This document shows positions 1-7,126 of a DNA stretch of 34,495 nucleotides, piece after piece. The position numbers were made by a program, and so were the translations under genes. Numbering within the stretch: position 1 is the stretch's first letter; each line of letters starts with the position of its first letter. A model generated the notes under the pieces. The model ran no database searches. It saw nothing but the letters and a program-made list of their open reading frames with translations, and was not told the origin of the DNA. This DNA is from Thermosinus carboxydivorans Nor1. GTDB taxonomy: Bacteria; Bacillota; Negativicutes; Sporomusales; Thermosinaceae. Location of the stretch: positions 1 through 34,495 of the forward strand of contig NZ_AAWL01000024.1 of the NCBI RefSeq assembly GCF_000169155.1, given 5' to 3'.

Positions 1-1
1 G

Positions 2-148
2 GCGTTGGCCTGGTGCCGCCGCCACGGCATGATAGTGACCGGTGGCTCCGATTGCCACGGCGATTTTATCCCGCATCGCCGCCTGGGCGAACCGGTGGTA
101 ACGACCGAAGACTTGTGGCTGGGGCCGCTGGTGGCAAAGATAGGCTGA
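2..148 (+). CDS. PHP-domain phosphoesterase, 3' end only
   Basis: Only the last 48 codons are in the window; the gene enters from the left edge and stops at 146-148. The visible peptide contains the segment VTGGSDCHGDF, which matches the C-terminal 'GSD.HG' metal-binding motif of PHP-domain phosphoesterases of the TrpH/RNase AM type, where the Asp and His bind catalytic metals. The frame is the second of the plus strand; the longer open frame starting at 13 is a shadow. The rest of the protein, and so the exact subfamily and substrate, cannot be seen. Confidence 0.6.
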   Translation, partial: ALAWCRRHGMIVTGGSDCHGDFIPHRRLGEPVVTTEDLWLGPLVAKIG

Positions 149-174
149 GCGGCGAAATTTTTTTGTTCAACCTA

Positions 175-203
175 TTGCATAGCGGGGAAGATGGCTTTAA
201 AAT
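175..203 (+). promoter_or_regulatory. sigma-A type promoter for the arginase gene
   Basis: TTGCAT at 175-180 and TAAAAT at 198-203 are separated by 17 bases, close to the vegetative consensus. The start codon of the arginase gene follows about 37 bases downstream of the -10 box, with the ribosome-binding site gggagagg at 232-239 in between. Confidence 0.6.
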
Positions 204-239
204 ATAGTCTCAGTTAGCAATTTTCGTTGGCGGGAGAGG

Positions 240-1213
240 ATGATGAAGAAAATGAGGAAGGGGATTTCCGTTATCGGCGTGCCGATGTGGCTAGGCCAGA
301 CGCGGTTTGGCGCCAACCTGGGGCCTGATGCCATGCGCGCGGCCGGTTTGGTGACGCGGTTGAAGGGGCTGGCGTACCGCGTCAGCGACGAAGGCATATC
401 GCGGTCGGTACGAAAGCGCCCTACAAGCGTCAGAACAAAATGCTGAAAAATTTGCAGCCAATCGTCGCGGCGAGTGAAAAAGTAGCGGCCAAGGTATCAC
501 GCACGGTGGCCGCCGGACGGTTTCCGCTCATCCTCGGCGGCGACCACAGCATCGCCATTGGCACGCTTGCCGGCATCTCCCGCCATTACGCCAACCTGGG
601 CGTAATCTGGTATGACGCTCATGGCGACCTGAACACTCCGGAAACTACTCCCAGCGGCAACATCCACGGCATGCCGCTGGCTGCCAGCATGGGCCTGGGC
701 CATCCGGCCTTAACCGGGATTGGCGGTTATGTAGGCAAAGTGAAAGCGGAAAATATCGTGATGATTGGCATTCGGGATTTAGACCCCGGCGAGCGCCTGC
801 TTATTGCCGAACGGAAAATCCGGGTATATACCGCCGATGATGTTAGTCGCTTAGGTATTGCGCGAGTAATAGCTGAAACGGTTGATTATCTGTCTGCCCG
901 ATGCGATGGCGTTCATCTCAGTTTTGACCTTGATGGCATTGATCCGCTGGAAGTTCCCGGCGTAGGTACGCCGGTGGCGGGTGGTATTAGCTATAGCGAC
1001 AGCCTTGCTGCGCTTGTCCTGCTGCACCAATCAGGCATCATAACGTCGGCCGAGTTTGTCGAAGTCAACCCGCTGCTTGACCGGGACGACCGCACCGTGA
1101 GCGCCGCTTTGGCTCTGGCCGGCGCGCTCTTTGGCGAGGAGGTTGACAGTGAGGGGACTTGCTGGCCGGCAGTGGCGACATCGTCGGTCACCGCCTCAGC
1201 GGCCAAACGCTAA
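240..1213 (+). pseudogene. rocF: arginase (frameshifted by one missing base)
   Basis: Arginase splits arginine into ornithine and urea in the cytoplasm with a two-manganese centre. The N-terminal part (240 onward) reads ISVIGVPMWLGQTRFGANLGPDAMRAA, typical of RocF. From codon 440 the second frame holds the manganese motifs GGDHSIAIG, DAHGDLNTPE, NIHGMPLA and SFDLDGIDP and the late EFVEVNP. The two parts join if one base is added between 395 and 396: 'GAA GGC (g)AT ATC GCG' then reads EGDIAVGTKAPYKRQNKMLKNL without interruption, exactly the expected arginase text. As written, the first frame stops at 444-446. The repaired protein would be about 324 residues, slightly longer than the usual ~300 because of about 20 unrelated C-terminal residues. 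Start is ATG 240 or 243, both just after a ribosome-binding site. It could be a true recent pseudogene or a base-call error; everything else in the gene is intact. Confidence 0.88.
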
Positions 1214-1227
1214 TATGATTATGTAGC

Positions 1228-1265
1228 AAAAGGGGAACCCTGTAAATGCAGGTTTCCCTTTTTGG
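1228..1265 (+). terminator. intrinsic terminator after arginase
   Basis: An inverted repeat AAAAGGGGAACCCTG / CAGGTTTCCCTTTT with a short loop ends in a run of T. One base bulges in the G tract. It lies 15 bases after the arginase stop codon. Confidence 0.75.
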
Positions 1266-1359
1266 TTATATTGGAAAGACAAATGGTGATGAAGTATAAA
1301 ATTTTTCTGATTTTCCTTTATAATAGAAGTATGGCAGTATTTACCCTAGGAGTGATCGT

Positions 1360-1749
1360 ATGCGCGAGTTTGAAATCAATACGCCGGCCGAAGGCTTTAT
1401 TGATATAACCGATTTGGTTGCCGCCGCGGTTGAAGCTGCTGCGGTGCAGCAGGGGCTCTGTCAAATTTTTGTGCCCCATACTACCGCGGCGGTTACAATT
1501 AACGAAAACGCTGACCCCGACGTTGTCCGCGACATGCTGGCGGCGCTGGCGGAAATGGCGCCGCGCCTGCCTTACCGCCATCGGGAGGGCAATTCGCTGG
1601 CTCATGTTAAGAGTTCACTTTTAGGGTGTTCCGTGACGGTGCCAATCGTGGCTGGCAGGCTTTGGCTGGGCAGGTGGCAGGGTATTTATTTTTGCGAGTT
1701 CGACGGTCCGCGCCGCCGTAAATTTGTTGTCAATATTGTGGGTGCTTAG
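1360..1749 (+). CDS. YjbQ-family protein (UPF0047)
   Basis: A 129-residue protein of the YjbQ/UPF0047 family, known as a small trimeric metal-binding enzyme with weak (secondary) thiamine-phosphate synthase activity. The family signature is clear: PHTTAAVTINENADPDV, then HREGNSLAHVKSSLLG and the C-terminal GRWQGIYFCEFDGPRRRK. The His of PHTT, the His of YRH.EGN and the His of AHVK are the conserved ones. Length is normal for the family (about 130-139). A ribosome-binding site taggag lies about 10 bases before ATG 1360, and a TATAAT box at 1319-1324 without a good -35 may be its promoter. The next gene starts one base after the stop codon, so the two form an operon. The physiological role of the family is not settled. 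Confidence 0.9.
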   Translation: MREFEINTPAEGFIDITDLVAAAVEAAAVQQGLCQIFVPHTTAAVTINENADPDVVRDMLAALAEMAPRLPYRHREGNSLAHVKSSLLGCSVTVPIVAGRLWLGRWQGIYFCEFDGPRRRKFVVNIVGA

Positions 1750-1750
1750 C

Positions 1751-2032
1751 ATGTTTGTCGCCGTGTGCATCATTGACCTTTTTCTGCCGGGCGCCGGGTC
1801 ATTGAAAGGCAAACGCCAAATTCTCAAAAGTATCATAGAGCGCATTAAGGCCCGTACCAATGCGTCGGTGGCCGAGACCGACGCCCAGGATCTTTGGCAG
1901 CGTGCCGTCATCGCCGTGGCGATGGTGAGTGGTGACAAGGCGCTATTAGAGCGGCAAATTAGCATTATCCGGCGGATTGTGGAAGACAACGCCGAAGTGG
2001 AACAAGTAGATTTTACTGTGGAATATCTATAA
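1751..2032 (+). CDS. DUF503 (YlxP-like) small protein
   Basis: A 93-residue protein of the DUF503 family, the group of B. subtilis YlxP. The diagnostic segments are the N-terminal hydrophobic strand, SLKGKRQILKSIIERIK with a Lys/Arg-rich helix, NASVAETD and DLWQRAVIAVAMVSGD. The start at ATG 1751 is preferred over an upstream in-frame ATG at 1724 because the family begins 'M.V.V..IDLFLP..GSLK'. It begins just after the yjbQ stop, so translation is probably coupled. In many Firmicutes this family sits in the nusA-infB-rbfA cluster; here it is with yjbQ instead. The family has a ferredoxin-like fold and no proven function. Confidence 0.85.
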   Translation: MFVAVCIIDLFLPGAGSLKGKRQILKSIIERIKARTNASVAETDAQDLWQRAVIAVAMVSGDKALLERQISIIRRIVEDNAEVEQVDFTVEYL

Positions 2033-2085
2033 CCGGGAGGGCAACAAGGGCGATAAGAAGCTGGTTGAAGCTGGTTGATGCCGAA

Positions 2086-2163
2086 ATGATATTCTTGCTG
2101 GTGGCGTCTTTCTGGGGGATAAATCCGCCAATTATGAAGGTAGGGCTGGCTTATCTCCGGTAA
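2086..2163 (+). pseudogene. remnant of a DMT/EamA-family permease (N-terminal helix only)
   Basis: ATG 2086 opens a 25-codon frame reading MIFLLVASFWGINPPIMKV then GLAYLR and a stop. The 'FWG.NP..MK.GL.Y' text is the hallmark of the first transmembrane helix of EamA/DMT-superfamily transporters, which are normally near 300 residues with ten helices. In another frame the sequence goes on for about 15 codons with PVSVAIINAAMG, which could be the frameshifted continuation, but nothing of the other helices is left before the next promoter at 2203. I take it as a decayed gene start; the match is short, so confidence is limited. Confidence 0.42.
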
Positions 2164-2202
2164 GCGTGGCGATTATAAACGCGGCTATGGGAAAAATTAC
2201 AT

Positions 2203-2231
2203 TTGACGGCTCGCGTTTACTATGTTATAGT
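2203..2231 (+). promoter_or_regulatory. sigma-A type promoter for the 69-aa protein
   Basis: TTGACG at 2203-2208 and TATAGT at 2226-2231 with the ideal 17-base spacer. Transcription would start near 2238 and give a leader of about 125 bases before ATG 2364. Confidence 0.7.
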
Positions 2232-2237
2232 AGAGCA

Positions 2238-2350
2238 AGTTCAGTTTGCCGCCACAGGCATTTGCCTTCGCATTCCAGTCCTTTCTCTGCACTGGCATTG
2301 GTAATTTTGTGGCTAATTCTGAGATCAGTAATTGCCAATACAGTTTAGGG
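2238..2350 (+). promoter_or_regulatory. structured 5' leader, possible cis-regulatory RNA
   Basis: The leader between the promoter and the small gene holds two adjoining stems. CCAGT (2275-2279) pairs with ACTGG (2291-2295). ATTGGTAATT (2297-2306) pairs with AATTGCCAAT (2330-2339), ten pairs including one G-U, enclosing a 23-base loop. The second stem ends about 9 bases before the gggggagg ribosome-binding site, so it could control translation. I do not recognise a known riboswitch class, and no terminator is seen inside the leader. Confidence 0.4.
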
Positions 2351-2363
2351 GGGAGGCAACAAA

Positions 2364-2573
2364 ATGATGAGTGTTGAAAAACAGGTGAGAAAGCTGTGCA
2401 AGCAGCTCATTCGCCTTGGTTATTACCCGTTCCAGATTCGCAGCATGATGCAGGAGGCCATCGGCACCGTTATCATGGATGACATGGATGAACAACAGCA
2501 AAAGCGACTAGTGAACGTATTGCAAAAATATGTGGAACTGGGTAATGACTTTCTGTTAAGCTACAGCAAATAA
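2364..2573 (+). CDS. small helical protein of unknown function (69 aa)
   Basis: A soluble, mostly helical 69-residue protein with no signal peptide or membrane segment. It starts CKQLIRLGYYPFQIRSMMQ in its first third and has an acidic centre, MDDMDEQQQK. I do not recognise the family. That it is real is supported by a consensus promoter at 2203-2231, a very strong ribosome-binding site (gggggagg) 7 bases before ATG 2364, and a strong terminator that begins at its own stop codon. ATG 2367 directly follows and is an equal start candidate. It is a single-gene transcription unit. Confidence 0.75.
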   Translation: MMSVEKQVRKLCKQLIRLGYYPFQIRSMMQEAIGTVIMDDMDEQQQKRLVNVLQKYVELGNDFLLSYSK

Positions 2574-2612
2574 AAACTCCCTTCTGCTTTGGGCAGAAGG
2601 GAGTTTTTATTT
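2572..2612 (+). terminator. strong intrinsic terminator overlapping the stop codon
   Basis: AAAAACTCCCTTCTGC and GCAGAAGGGAGTTTTT form a 16-bp perfect stem (2572-2587 with 2593-2608) closed by a 5-base loop. The A-rich start and T-rich end allow it to act in both directions. Confidence 0.9.
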
Positions 2613-2665
2613 GCTACCCGTTGCGTACTACCCTGAAAAATCAGTGACTTCAAGTTGGAAAATAT

Positions 2666-2793
2666 AGGGAACCACAGAGGACGCGGAGAAATTTAAATTA
2701 TTATATTCTTCGCGTGATAGATATCACGCGCTCTGTGTCCTCTGTGGTTAAACTTCAATGTTTTCATGCTTTGTGATGCCAATTATTGGCATG
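2666..2793. repeat. mosaic palindromic repeat, cluster A
   Basis: An outer inverted repeat ACCACAGAGGACGCGGAGAA (2671-2690) against CTCTGTGTCCTCTGTGGT (2731-2748) encloses an inner palindrome CGCGTGATA / TATCACGCG (2711-2730). It is followed by the second module, here in inverted orientation: TTTTCATGCTTTGTGATG (from 2761) running into the hairpin TGCCAATTATTGGCA (2777-2791). The same modules recur near 18.5, 22.1, 23.1 and 33.7 kb. No coding frame of note. Confidence 0.8.
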
Positions 2794-2860
2794 GATATCT
2801 TTGCGTCTTTGGCAGTTTCAACATTTCTTTAAATTTATGATGGAAATATTTTATGAACAA

Positions 2861-2869
2861 TGATATAAT
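2861..2869 (+). promoter_or_regulatory. extended -10 promoter element for the aminotransferase operon
   Basis: TGATATAAT (the extended -10 form TGnTATAAT) lies 36 bases before ATG 2905. No good -35 box is seen at the matching distance, as is common for extended -10 promoters. Confidence 0.5.
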
Positions 2870-2904
2870 GAAGGAAAAGTTTCATAATGCAAGGAGGGAG
2901 TGAA

Positions 2905-4242
2905 ATGGATAACGTTTTTTACCGCAATTTGACCAAAACGTATCTGGAAGTCGATTATGGCGAAGGCATTTACCTGTACGACAAGGACGGCAACCGTTAC
3001 ATGGACGCCTGTTCAGGGGCGGCGGTGTCCAACCTCGGCCATGCTCATCCCCGCGTGATTAGGGCTATGACCGAGCAAGCCCAAAAGGTGGCTTTTAGTC
3101 ATTTATCACGCTGGACCTCCGGACCGATCAAGGAGCTGGCTGACCTCGTGGCCAGCCTCGCACCTGGTTCGCTCAATAAGCTCTATTTAGTATCCGGCGG
3201 TTCGGAGGCCACTGAGGCCGCGCTTAAGATGGCTCGCCAGTATTACCTGGAACGGGACGGCAAAACGGGGAAGTACCGGGTGATTTCTCGCTGGAAGAGT
3301 TTCCATGGCAATACGATCGGGGCCTTGTCCATGACCGGTGACAAACGCCGCAAAAAATACACACCACTATTATTGAACTTTCCCCATGTTGCTCCGGCGT
3401 ACTGCTACCGCTGTCCTTTCGGCAAAGAGCAGGAGACATGCGCCGTGGAATGTGCCCTGGATCTTGAACGCGTCATCAAGCTGGAAGGCGCCGACACCAT
3501 TGCTGCCTTTATCGCCGAGCCGGTAGGCGGAGCGGCCTGCGGCGCCATTGTGCCCCATAAGGATTATTTTAAAATCGTCCGTGAAATTTGCGACCACTAC
3601 GACATTCTGCTGATCGCCGACGAAGTCATGACCGGGTTCGGACGGACCGGCGCAATGTTCGCCATCGAGGATTACGGTGTCATACCCGACATGATTTGTG
3701 CGGCCAAAGGCATGAGCGCCGGTTACTCGCCTCTCGGCGCCGTCATTGTCAAAGATGAAATTTACGAGACTTTCAAACAGGGTTCGGGCATTTTCGTTCA
3801 CGGGCACACTTACGGCGGCAATCCCCTCTCGGCAGCGGTAGCCGTAGCGGTCATCAGAACTTTAATCGAAGATAAGCTTGTCGAAAACTCGCGGGTTGTT
3901 GGCAGTTATCTTCTGGAGAAGCTGCGGGAAAAGCTGCAGCCATTCTGGTTTGTCGGCGATGTCCGCGGCAAGGGTTTGATGCAGGGCGTAGAAATCGTCA
4001 AAAACAAAGCGACGAAAGAACCGTTTCCTGCTGCTTTGGGGTTGGCCGAAAAATTAACGGTCACCCTGATGAAGCATGGCGTTGTCGTTTATCCCGGCAG
4101 CGGCAATGCCGACGGGGAAAACGGCGATCAATTCCTTTTGGCGCCGCCGCTTATCATCACCAAAGAACAGGCGGACGAATTAGTTGAGGCTATGGTGGCC
4201 GGCTTTGCCGAATTTGACAAGTCAATTTCCCAGTATAAATAA
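2905..4242 (+). CDS. class III PLP aminotransferase
   Basis: A 445-residue fold-type I aminotransferase of class III (the group of ornithine, GABA, beta-alanine and other omega- or beta-amino donors). Visible landmarks are the N-terminal GNRYMDACSGAAVSNLGHAHP, the cofactor-phosphate region VSGGSEATEAALKMARQ, SFHGNTIGALSMTG, the cofactor-binding Asp in LLIADEVMTGFGRTG, and the Schiff-base Lys at about residue 268 in AAKGMSAGYSPLGA. A cluster CYRCPFGKEQETCAVEC holds four Cys around residues 173-190. ATG 2905 is chosen over 2887 because aaggaggg ends 7 bases before it. The next gene, a beta-keto acid cleavage enzyme, begins 15 bases after the stop, and a convergent RpiR regulator follows. An aminotransferase making a beta-keto acid for the second enzyme would fit, but the substrate cannot be read from the sequence. 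Confidence 0.92.
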   Translation: MDNVFYRNLTKTYLEVDYGEGIYLYDKDGNRYMDACSGAAVSNLGHAHPRVIRAMTEQAQKVAFSHLSRWTSGPIKELADLVASLAPGSLNKLYLVSGGSEATEAALKMARQYYLERDGKTGKYRVISRWKSFHGNTIGALSMTGDKRRKKYTPLLLNFPHVAPAYCYRCPFGKEQETCAVECALDLERVIKLEGADTIAAFIAEPVGGAACGAIVPHKDYFKIVREICDHYDILLIADEVMTGFGRTGAMFAIEDYGVIPDMICAAKGMSAGYSPLGAVIVKDEIYETFKQGSGIFVHGHTYGGNPLSAAVAVAVIRTLIEDKLVENSRVVGSYLLEKLREKLQPFWFVGDVRGKGLMQGVEIVKNKATKEPFPAALGLAEKLTVTLMKHGVVVYPGSGNADGENGDQFLLAPPLIITKEQADELVEAMVAGFAEFDKSISQYK

Positions 4243-4257
4243 AGGAGAATAGCCGAC

Positions 4258-5070
4258 ATGGAAAAGCTGATTGTTACCGTTGCTCCTACCGGCAATGTGC
4301 CAACAAAAGCAATGACGCCTTTCGTTCCGGTTACGCCGGAGGAAATCGCTGAAGATATTGCGGCTTGCTATGAAAAGGGAGCAGCCGTAGCACATATTCA
4401 TGCCCGTAACGAAGAGGGCAGACCAACTCACGAAATCAAGTTTTTTGCCGAAATTCTCCGCCGCCTGGACGAAAAGGGCTGTCCCATTATTCGGCAAATT
4501 TCCACGGGGGCCCGGGCCGGCAAAACCGCCCAGGATCGGGCCGAAGCCCTGGCGCTTAATCCGGCGTCTGCGAGCCTCGCGACAGGGTCGTCCAACTTTC
4601 CCACATCCGCCAATGTTAATGATCCCGCGTTGATTGAGTACCTGGCGAAAATCATGCTGGAGCGAAATATCAAGCCGGAGCTGGAGATATTTGATACCGC
4701 CATGATTAATAATGCCGTCCAGCTGCACAAGGCCGGTCTTCTTAAGGAACCGCTGCTGTTTAATCTGGTGCTGGGGGTAAAGGGGTCGCTGCCGGCCACG
4801 CCGAAAAACCTCTTTTTCCTGGTGGAAAGCCTGCCGCCCAATTCCGTCTGGAGTGTGTCGGTGATTGGCCCGCAGCATGTGCCGCTTTCCATGATCGCCA
4901 TGGCTTTAGGCGGACATGTTCGCGTCGGGGTTGAGGACAATATTTATTACAGCAAAGGCGTACTGGCTACCAATGTCACCCTTGTCGAGCGGATTGTGAA
5001 TATTGCCAAGGCAATGGGCAGGGAAATCGCCACACCGGACGATGTCAAGCGAATATGGGGAGTGAATTAA
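4258..5070 (+). CDS. beta-keto acid cleavage enzyme (BKACE, DUF849)
   Basis: A 270-residue TIM-barrel enzyme of the BKACE/DUF849 family. Members are zinc enzymes that cleave a beta-keto acid with acetyl-CoA to give acetoacetate and a new acyl-CoA; the first known one is the lysine-fermentation enzyme Kce. The zinc ligands are present: His46 and His48 in AHIHARNEEGRPTHE and Glu226 in VGVEDNIYYSKG, with the neighbouring Asp227 and Arg222 that in Kce take part in catalysis. Around residues 11-14 this protein reads TGNV, whereas Kce as I remember it carries a Glu there that contacts the substrate amino group, so the substrate is probably not the Kce one. Ribosome-binding site aaaggag precedes ATG 4258. 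It forms an operon with the upstream aminotransferase, and no other lysine-fermentation genes are near. Confidence 0.9.
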   Translation: MEKLIVTVAPTGNVPTKAMTPFVPVTPEEIAEDIAACYEKGAAVAHIHARNEEGRPTHEIKFFAEILRRLDEKGCPIIRQISTGARAGKTAQDRAEALALNPASASLATGSSNFPTSANVNDPALIEYLAKIMLERNIKPELEIFDTAMINNAVQLHKAGLLKEPLLFNLVLGVKGSLPATPKNLFFLVESLPPNSVWSVSVIGPQHVPLSMIAMALGGHVRVGVEDNIYYSKGVLATNVTLVERIVNIAKAMGREIATPDDVKRIWGVN

Positions 5071-5074
5071 GAGC

Positions 5075-5106
5075 AAAGCAGCCCAAGGGTAATCCTGGGC
5101 TGCTTT
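5075..5106. terminator. bidirectional terminator between convergent genes
   Basis: AAAGCAGCCCA (5075-5085) pairs perfectly with TGGGCTGCTTT (5096-5106) over a 10-base loop. It lies between the cleavage enzyme gene (stop 5070) and the convergent regulator (stop 5109) and can serve both. Confidence 0.8.
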
Positions 5107-5108
5107 AG

Positions 5109-5957
5109 TCATTCGGAATGGTATACCCGGTAGCTTTCCCATACGGCCTCCATCTGGCGCAGTACGTCCGCTGTCTTGGCGCTGTCGCGAGCGCCTACGG
5201 CCAGAATTAAGGCGTTAATGAGGCTGAGTGGCGCGGCAAAGGAATCGATAAATGAGATTTGCTGGCTGCGGGCGGTCAGGACATGATGGCTATACGGTGC
5301 CAGCGGCGAAGTAAGCGAATCGGTTATGGCAAGGACGCGTGCCCCATTTTCCCGGGCATATTTTAAGCCTTCAACTGTCTGTCTGGTATAGCGGGGAAAC
5401 GAAATGCCGATCACCAAATCACCCGGGCCGGCCGGCCTGATCTCCTCAAAAAAGGTTCCCACGCCGTGGATGAGGCGGCTGTTTTGTAAAAGGAGCTGCA
5501 GGTAAAAATGGAGGAAATAGCCTAACGCTGTGGCGCTGCGTAAACTAACGATGTAAATATTGCGGGCCTGGATGATTTCATTGACGGCTTTTTCAAAGTC
5601 GGCGCTGGTAACTTCCTCCATGGTTAATTGAATATTGCTGATGTCGGTGCTTAACGCTTTATGCGGCAGATTGGTTTGCCCGTCCAGCAACGCCAGCCGC
5701 AGCCGCTCCACTGTCGTAATTTTATTTTTAACCATGTCCTGCAAAGCCTGTTGGAGTTCGGGGTACCCTTTGTAGTTTAGCGCTACGGCAAAACGGATGA
5801 CGGTTGCTTCACTAACGCCGAGTGTTTGGCCGAGCTCTTTGGCGGTGAGAAAAACGGCTTTGTCGTAGTGATCCAGGAGATATTCGGCGATTTTTTTATG
5901 ACTGGCGCTCATGCCATGGTAATGTTCCTGTATGTTTTTGACCAAGGAATGTTTCAT
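5109..5957 (-). CDS. MurR/RpiR-family transcriptional regulator
   Basis: A 282-residue regulator of the RpiR/MurR family: an N-terminal helix-turn-helix domain (about residues 1-77, with SHKKIAEYLLDHYDKAVFLT and the recognition part TLGVSEATVIRFAVALNYKGYPEL) and a C-terminal SIS domain (about 110-260, with IYIVSLRSATALGYFLHFYL and GDLVIGISFPRYTRQT). SIS domains bind phosphosugars in most members, but RpiR proteins next to amino-acid catabolism genes are also known. It converges on the aminotransferase-BKACE operon, so it is the obvious candidate regulator of that operon. On the minus strand a TATAAT (5992-5997) with a weak -35 lies upstream. The ribosome-binding site is gaggtg before ATG at 5957. 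Confidence 0.9.
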   Translation of the reverse strand: MKHSLVKNIQEHYHGMSASHKKIAEYLLDHYDKAVFLTAKELGQTLGVSEATVIRFAVALNYKGYPELQQALQDMVKNKITTVERLRLALLDGQTNLPHKALSTDISNIQLTMEEVTSADFEKAVNEIIQARNIYIVSLRSATALGYFLHFYLQLLLQNSRLIHGVGTFFEEIRPAGPGDLVIGISFPRYTRQTVEGLKYARENGARVLAITDSLTSPLAPYSHHVLTARSQQISFIDSFAAPLSLINALILAVGARDSAKTADVLRQMEAVWESYRVYHSE

Positions 5958-6077
5958 GTGTTATTCACCTCAGACAAGCGTTTATCGTTATCATTATACC
6001 GGATATAGGGAAAACAATGAACAACTGAAACAGCCAGGTGTCGGCTATATTGGCAACCGATATTTTGAAAAATTTTT

Positions 6078-6110
6078 TCTAAAAATAATCTAAAAAAAAT
6101 GCGCGATAAT
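6078..6110 (+). promoter_or_regulatory. tandem 11-bp direct repeats and -10 box (probable response-regulator site)
   Basis: TCTAAAAATAA (6078-6088) is followed directly by TCTAAAAAAAA (6089-6099) and then by a -10 box GATAAT at 6105-6110. The second repeat begins 16 bases before the -10 box. No -35 box is present, as expected for an activator-dependent promoter. The same arrangement recurs at 9147-9179. An 11-bp period is what OmpR/PhoB-type regulators recognise, and such a regulator is encoded at 7127-7801. Confidence 0.65.
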
Positions 6111-6163
6111 ACAACCATAGCCCCCATAAAAATATCAAACAGGGAAAGGATGGTTGGATTTCA

Positions 6164-6931
6164 ATGAACAAACCCCAAAAATGGCTGCTAGCAGCCAGTG
6201 TTGCTACGGTGTTTGCGGCAAATGGCCTAGTTCTGGCTGCCATACCGGCAGAGCGCCAAGACGCTGCAGGCGGTGCCCAATATGCTTTTGTAAACAAAGA
6301 GGGTTTTGAGCACCAACGGGAGATGGGACATTTCTGGCGCAACAACACTGCCCTGCTTGAATTGCTGAATATAGACGCAGCAACCTTAAAGAGCGAGCTC
6401 AAAGCCGGCAAATCACTGGCGACTATCGCCGGGGAGCACGGTGTTTCCGAGCAAACGCTTAAAAATTTTTTAGTCAACCAAATAAGCCAACGCCTTGACG
6501 AAGCAGTAAAGGCCGGCCGCCTGGATGCCGACAAGGCCGCGAAGATGAAAGCTGGGCTTGAGCCGCGCGTGACGACCATGATCCACCGTGAAGGACTATT
6601 GCATAATGGCCATGGCCCGATGCATCGGCTCGGCATGTTCCAAAATCCCGAGTTGTTGGCACTGCTAAAAATTGATGCGGAAACATTGCGTGCCGAGCTG
6701 AAGGCCGGTAAGACGTTGGCCGCGATTGCCGAGGAACATGGCGTTACCGCCCAGGAACTTAAAGACTTTTTGGTGAGTGAAATGTCCAAGAAAATTGATG
6801 AAGGCGTAAACGCCGGCCGCATTTCGGCCGAGAAAGCGGAAAAAATAAAGGCTAATCTGCCTAGCCGGGTTGCTGACCTGATTAACGGCCAGTATCCCAA
6901 GCACGGCCATAAGTTTGGCGGCGATAAATAA
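6164..6931 (+). CDS. secreted protein with two 100-residue-spaced repeats
   Basis: A 255-residue exported protein. Residues 1-26 form a signal peptide (KPQKWLL, then a hydrophobic core ending near VLAA). Two homologous modules, about residues 62-141 and 162-241, are exactly 100 residues apart: each has a 'LLxLLxIDAxTLxxELKAGK' segment, then 'LAxIAxEHGV' and a helical 'DEaVxAGRl.A.KA.K.KA.L..RV..LI' segment. A His-rich linker (HREGLLHNGHGPMHRLG) separates them, and another His-rich tail follows. Similar repeats are common in exported Firmicute proteins of unknown function. A tandem response-regulator-like site precedes the gene, and the two-component genes follow it, so it is probably part of that envelope-stress regulon. 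The start ATG 6164 has only a distant ribosome-binding site, ggaaagga. Confidence 0.8.
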   Translation: MNKPQKWLLAASVATVFAANGLVLAAIPAERQDAAGGAQYAFVNKEGFEHQREMGHFWRNNTALLELLNIDAATLKSELKAGKSLATIAGEHGVSEQTLKNFLVNQISQRLDEAVKAGRLDADKAAKMKAGLEPRVTTMIHREGLLHNGHGPMHRLGMFQNPELLALLKIDAETLRAELKAGKTLAAIAEEHGVTAQELKDFLVSEMSKKIDEGVNAGRISAEKAEKIKANLPSRVADLINGQYPKHGHKFGGDK

Positions 6932-6944
6932 TCGGCAAGGGTGA

Positions 6945-6979
6945 GGCAACAGGTGCTTGCTCGGCAAGCGCCTGTTGCC
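6945..6979 (+). terminator. hairpin after the secreted protein
   Basis: GGCAACAGGTGCTTGC (6945-6960) pairs with GCAAGCGCCTGTTGCC (6964-6979), 16 positions with one mismatch and a 3-base loop. The following T content is modest (gttgtttct), so termination may be partial, letting some transcripts reach the response regulator. Confidence 0.65.
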
Positions 6980-7126
6980 GTTGTTTCTACTAAGGCTTTT
7001 TGCCTATCACGCTGGTAATCTTTTGACCGGTGGCACCTAATCAAGAAAGCTAACTTGAGCATGATTTTGCTAAGGATTGGTTGAATATACCTAACCAAGA
7101 TATTTGCGTCAGGGATGGTGGTTCAG

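Noticed and set aside
2166-2348. 60-codon open frame covering the promoter and leader of the small gene
   Set aside because: No ribosome-binding site, odd composition after the first 15 codons, and it overlaps a consensus promoter. Its first codons may only be part of the permease remnant.
5979-5997. Tandem ATAATG/ATAACG-type hexamers upstream of the RpiR gene, resembling a Fur box
   Set aside because: Only two of three hexamers fit and they coincide with the -10 box of the regulator gene; no iron gene is near.
6079-7098. 339-codon open frame on the minus strand, longer than the plus-strand gene opposite it
   Set aside because: It is a Ser/Ala/Arg-rich shadow of the secreted repeat protein and the following gap. 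The plus-strand frame has a signal peptide, two aligned modules and a promoter; the minus frame has no domain I can see.
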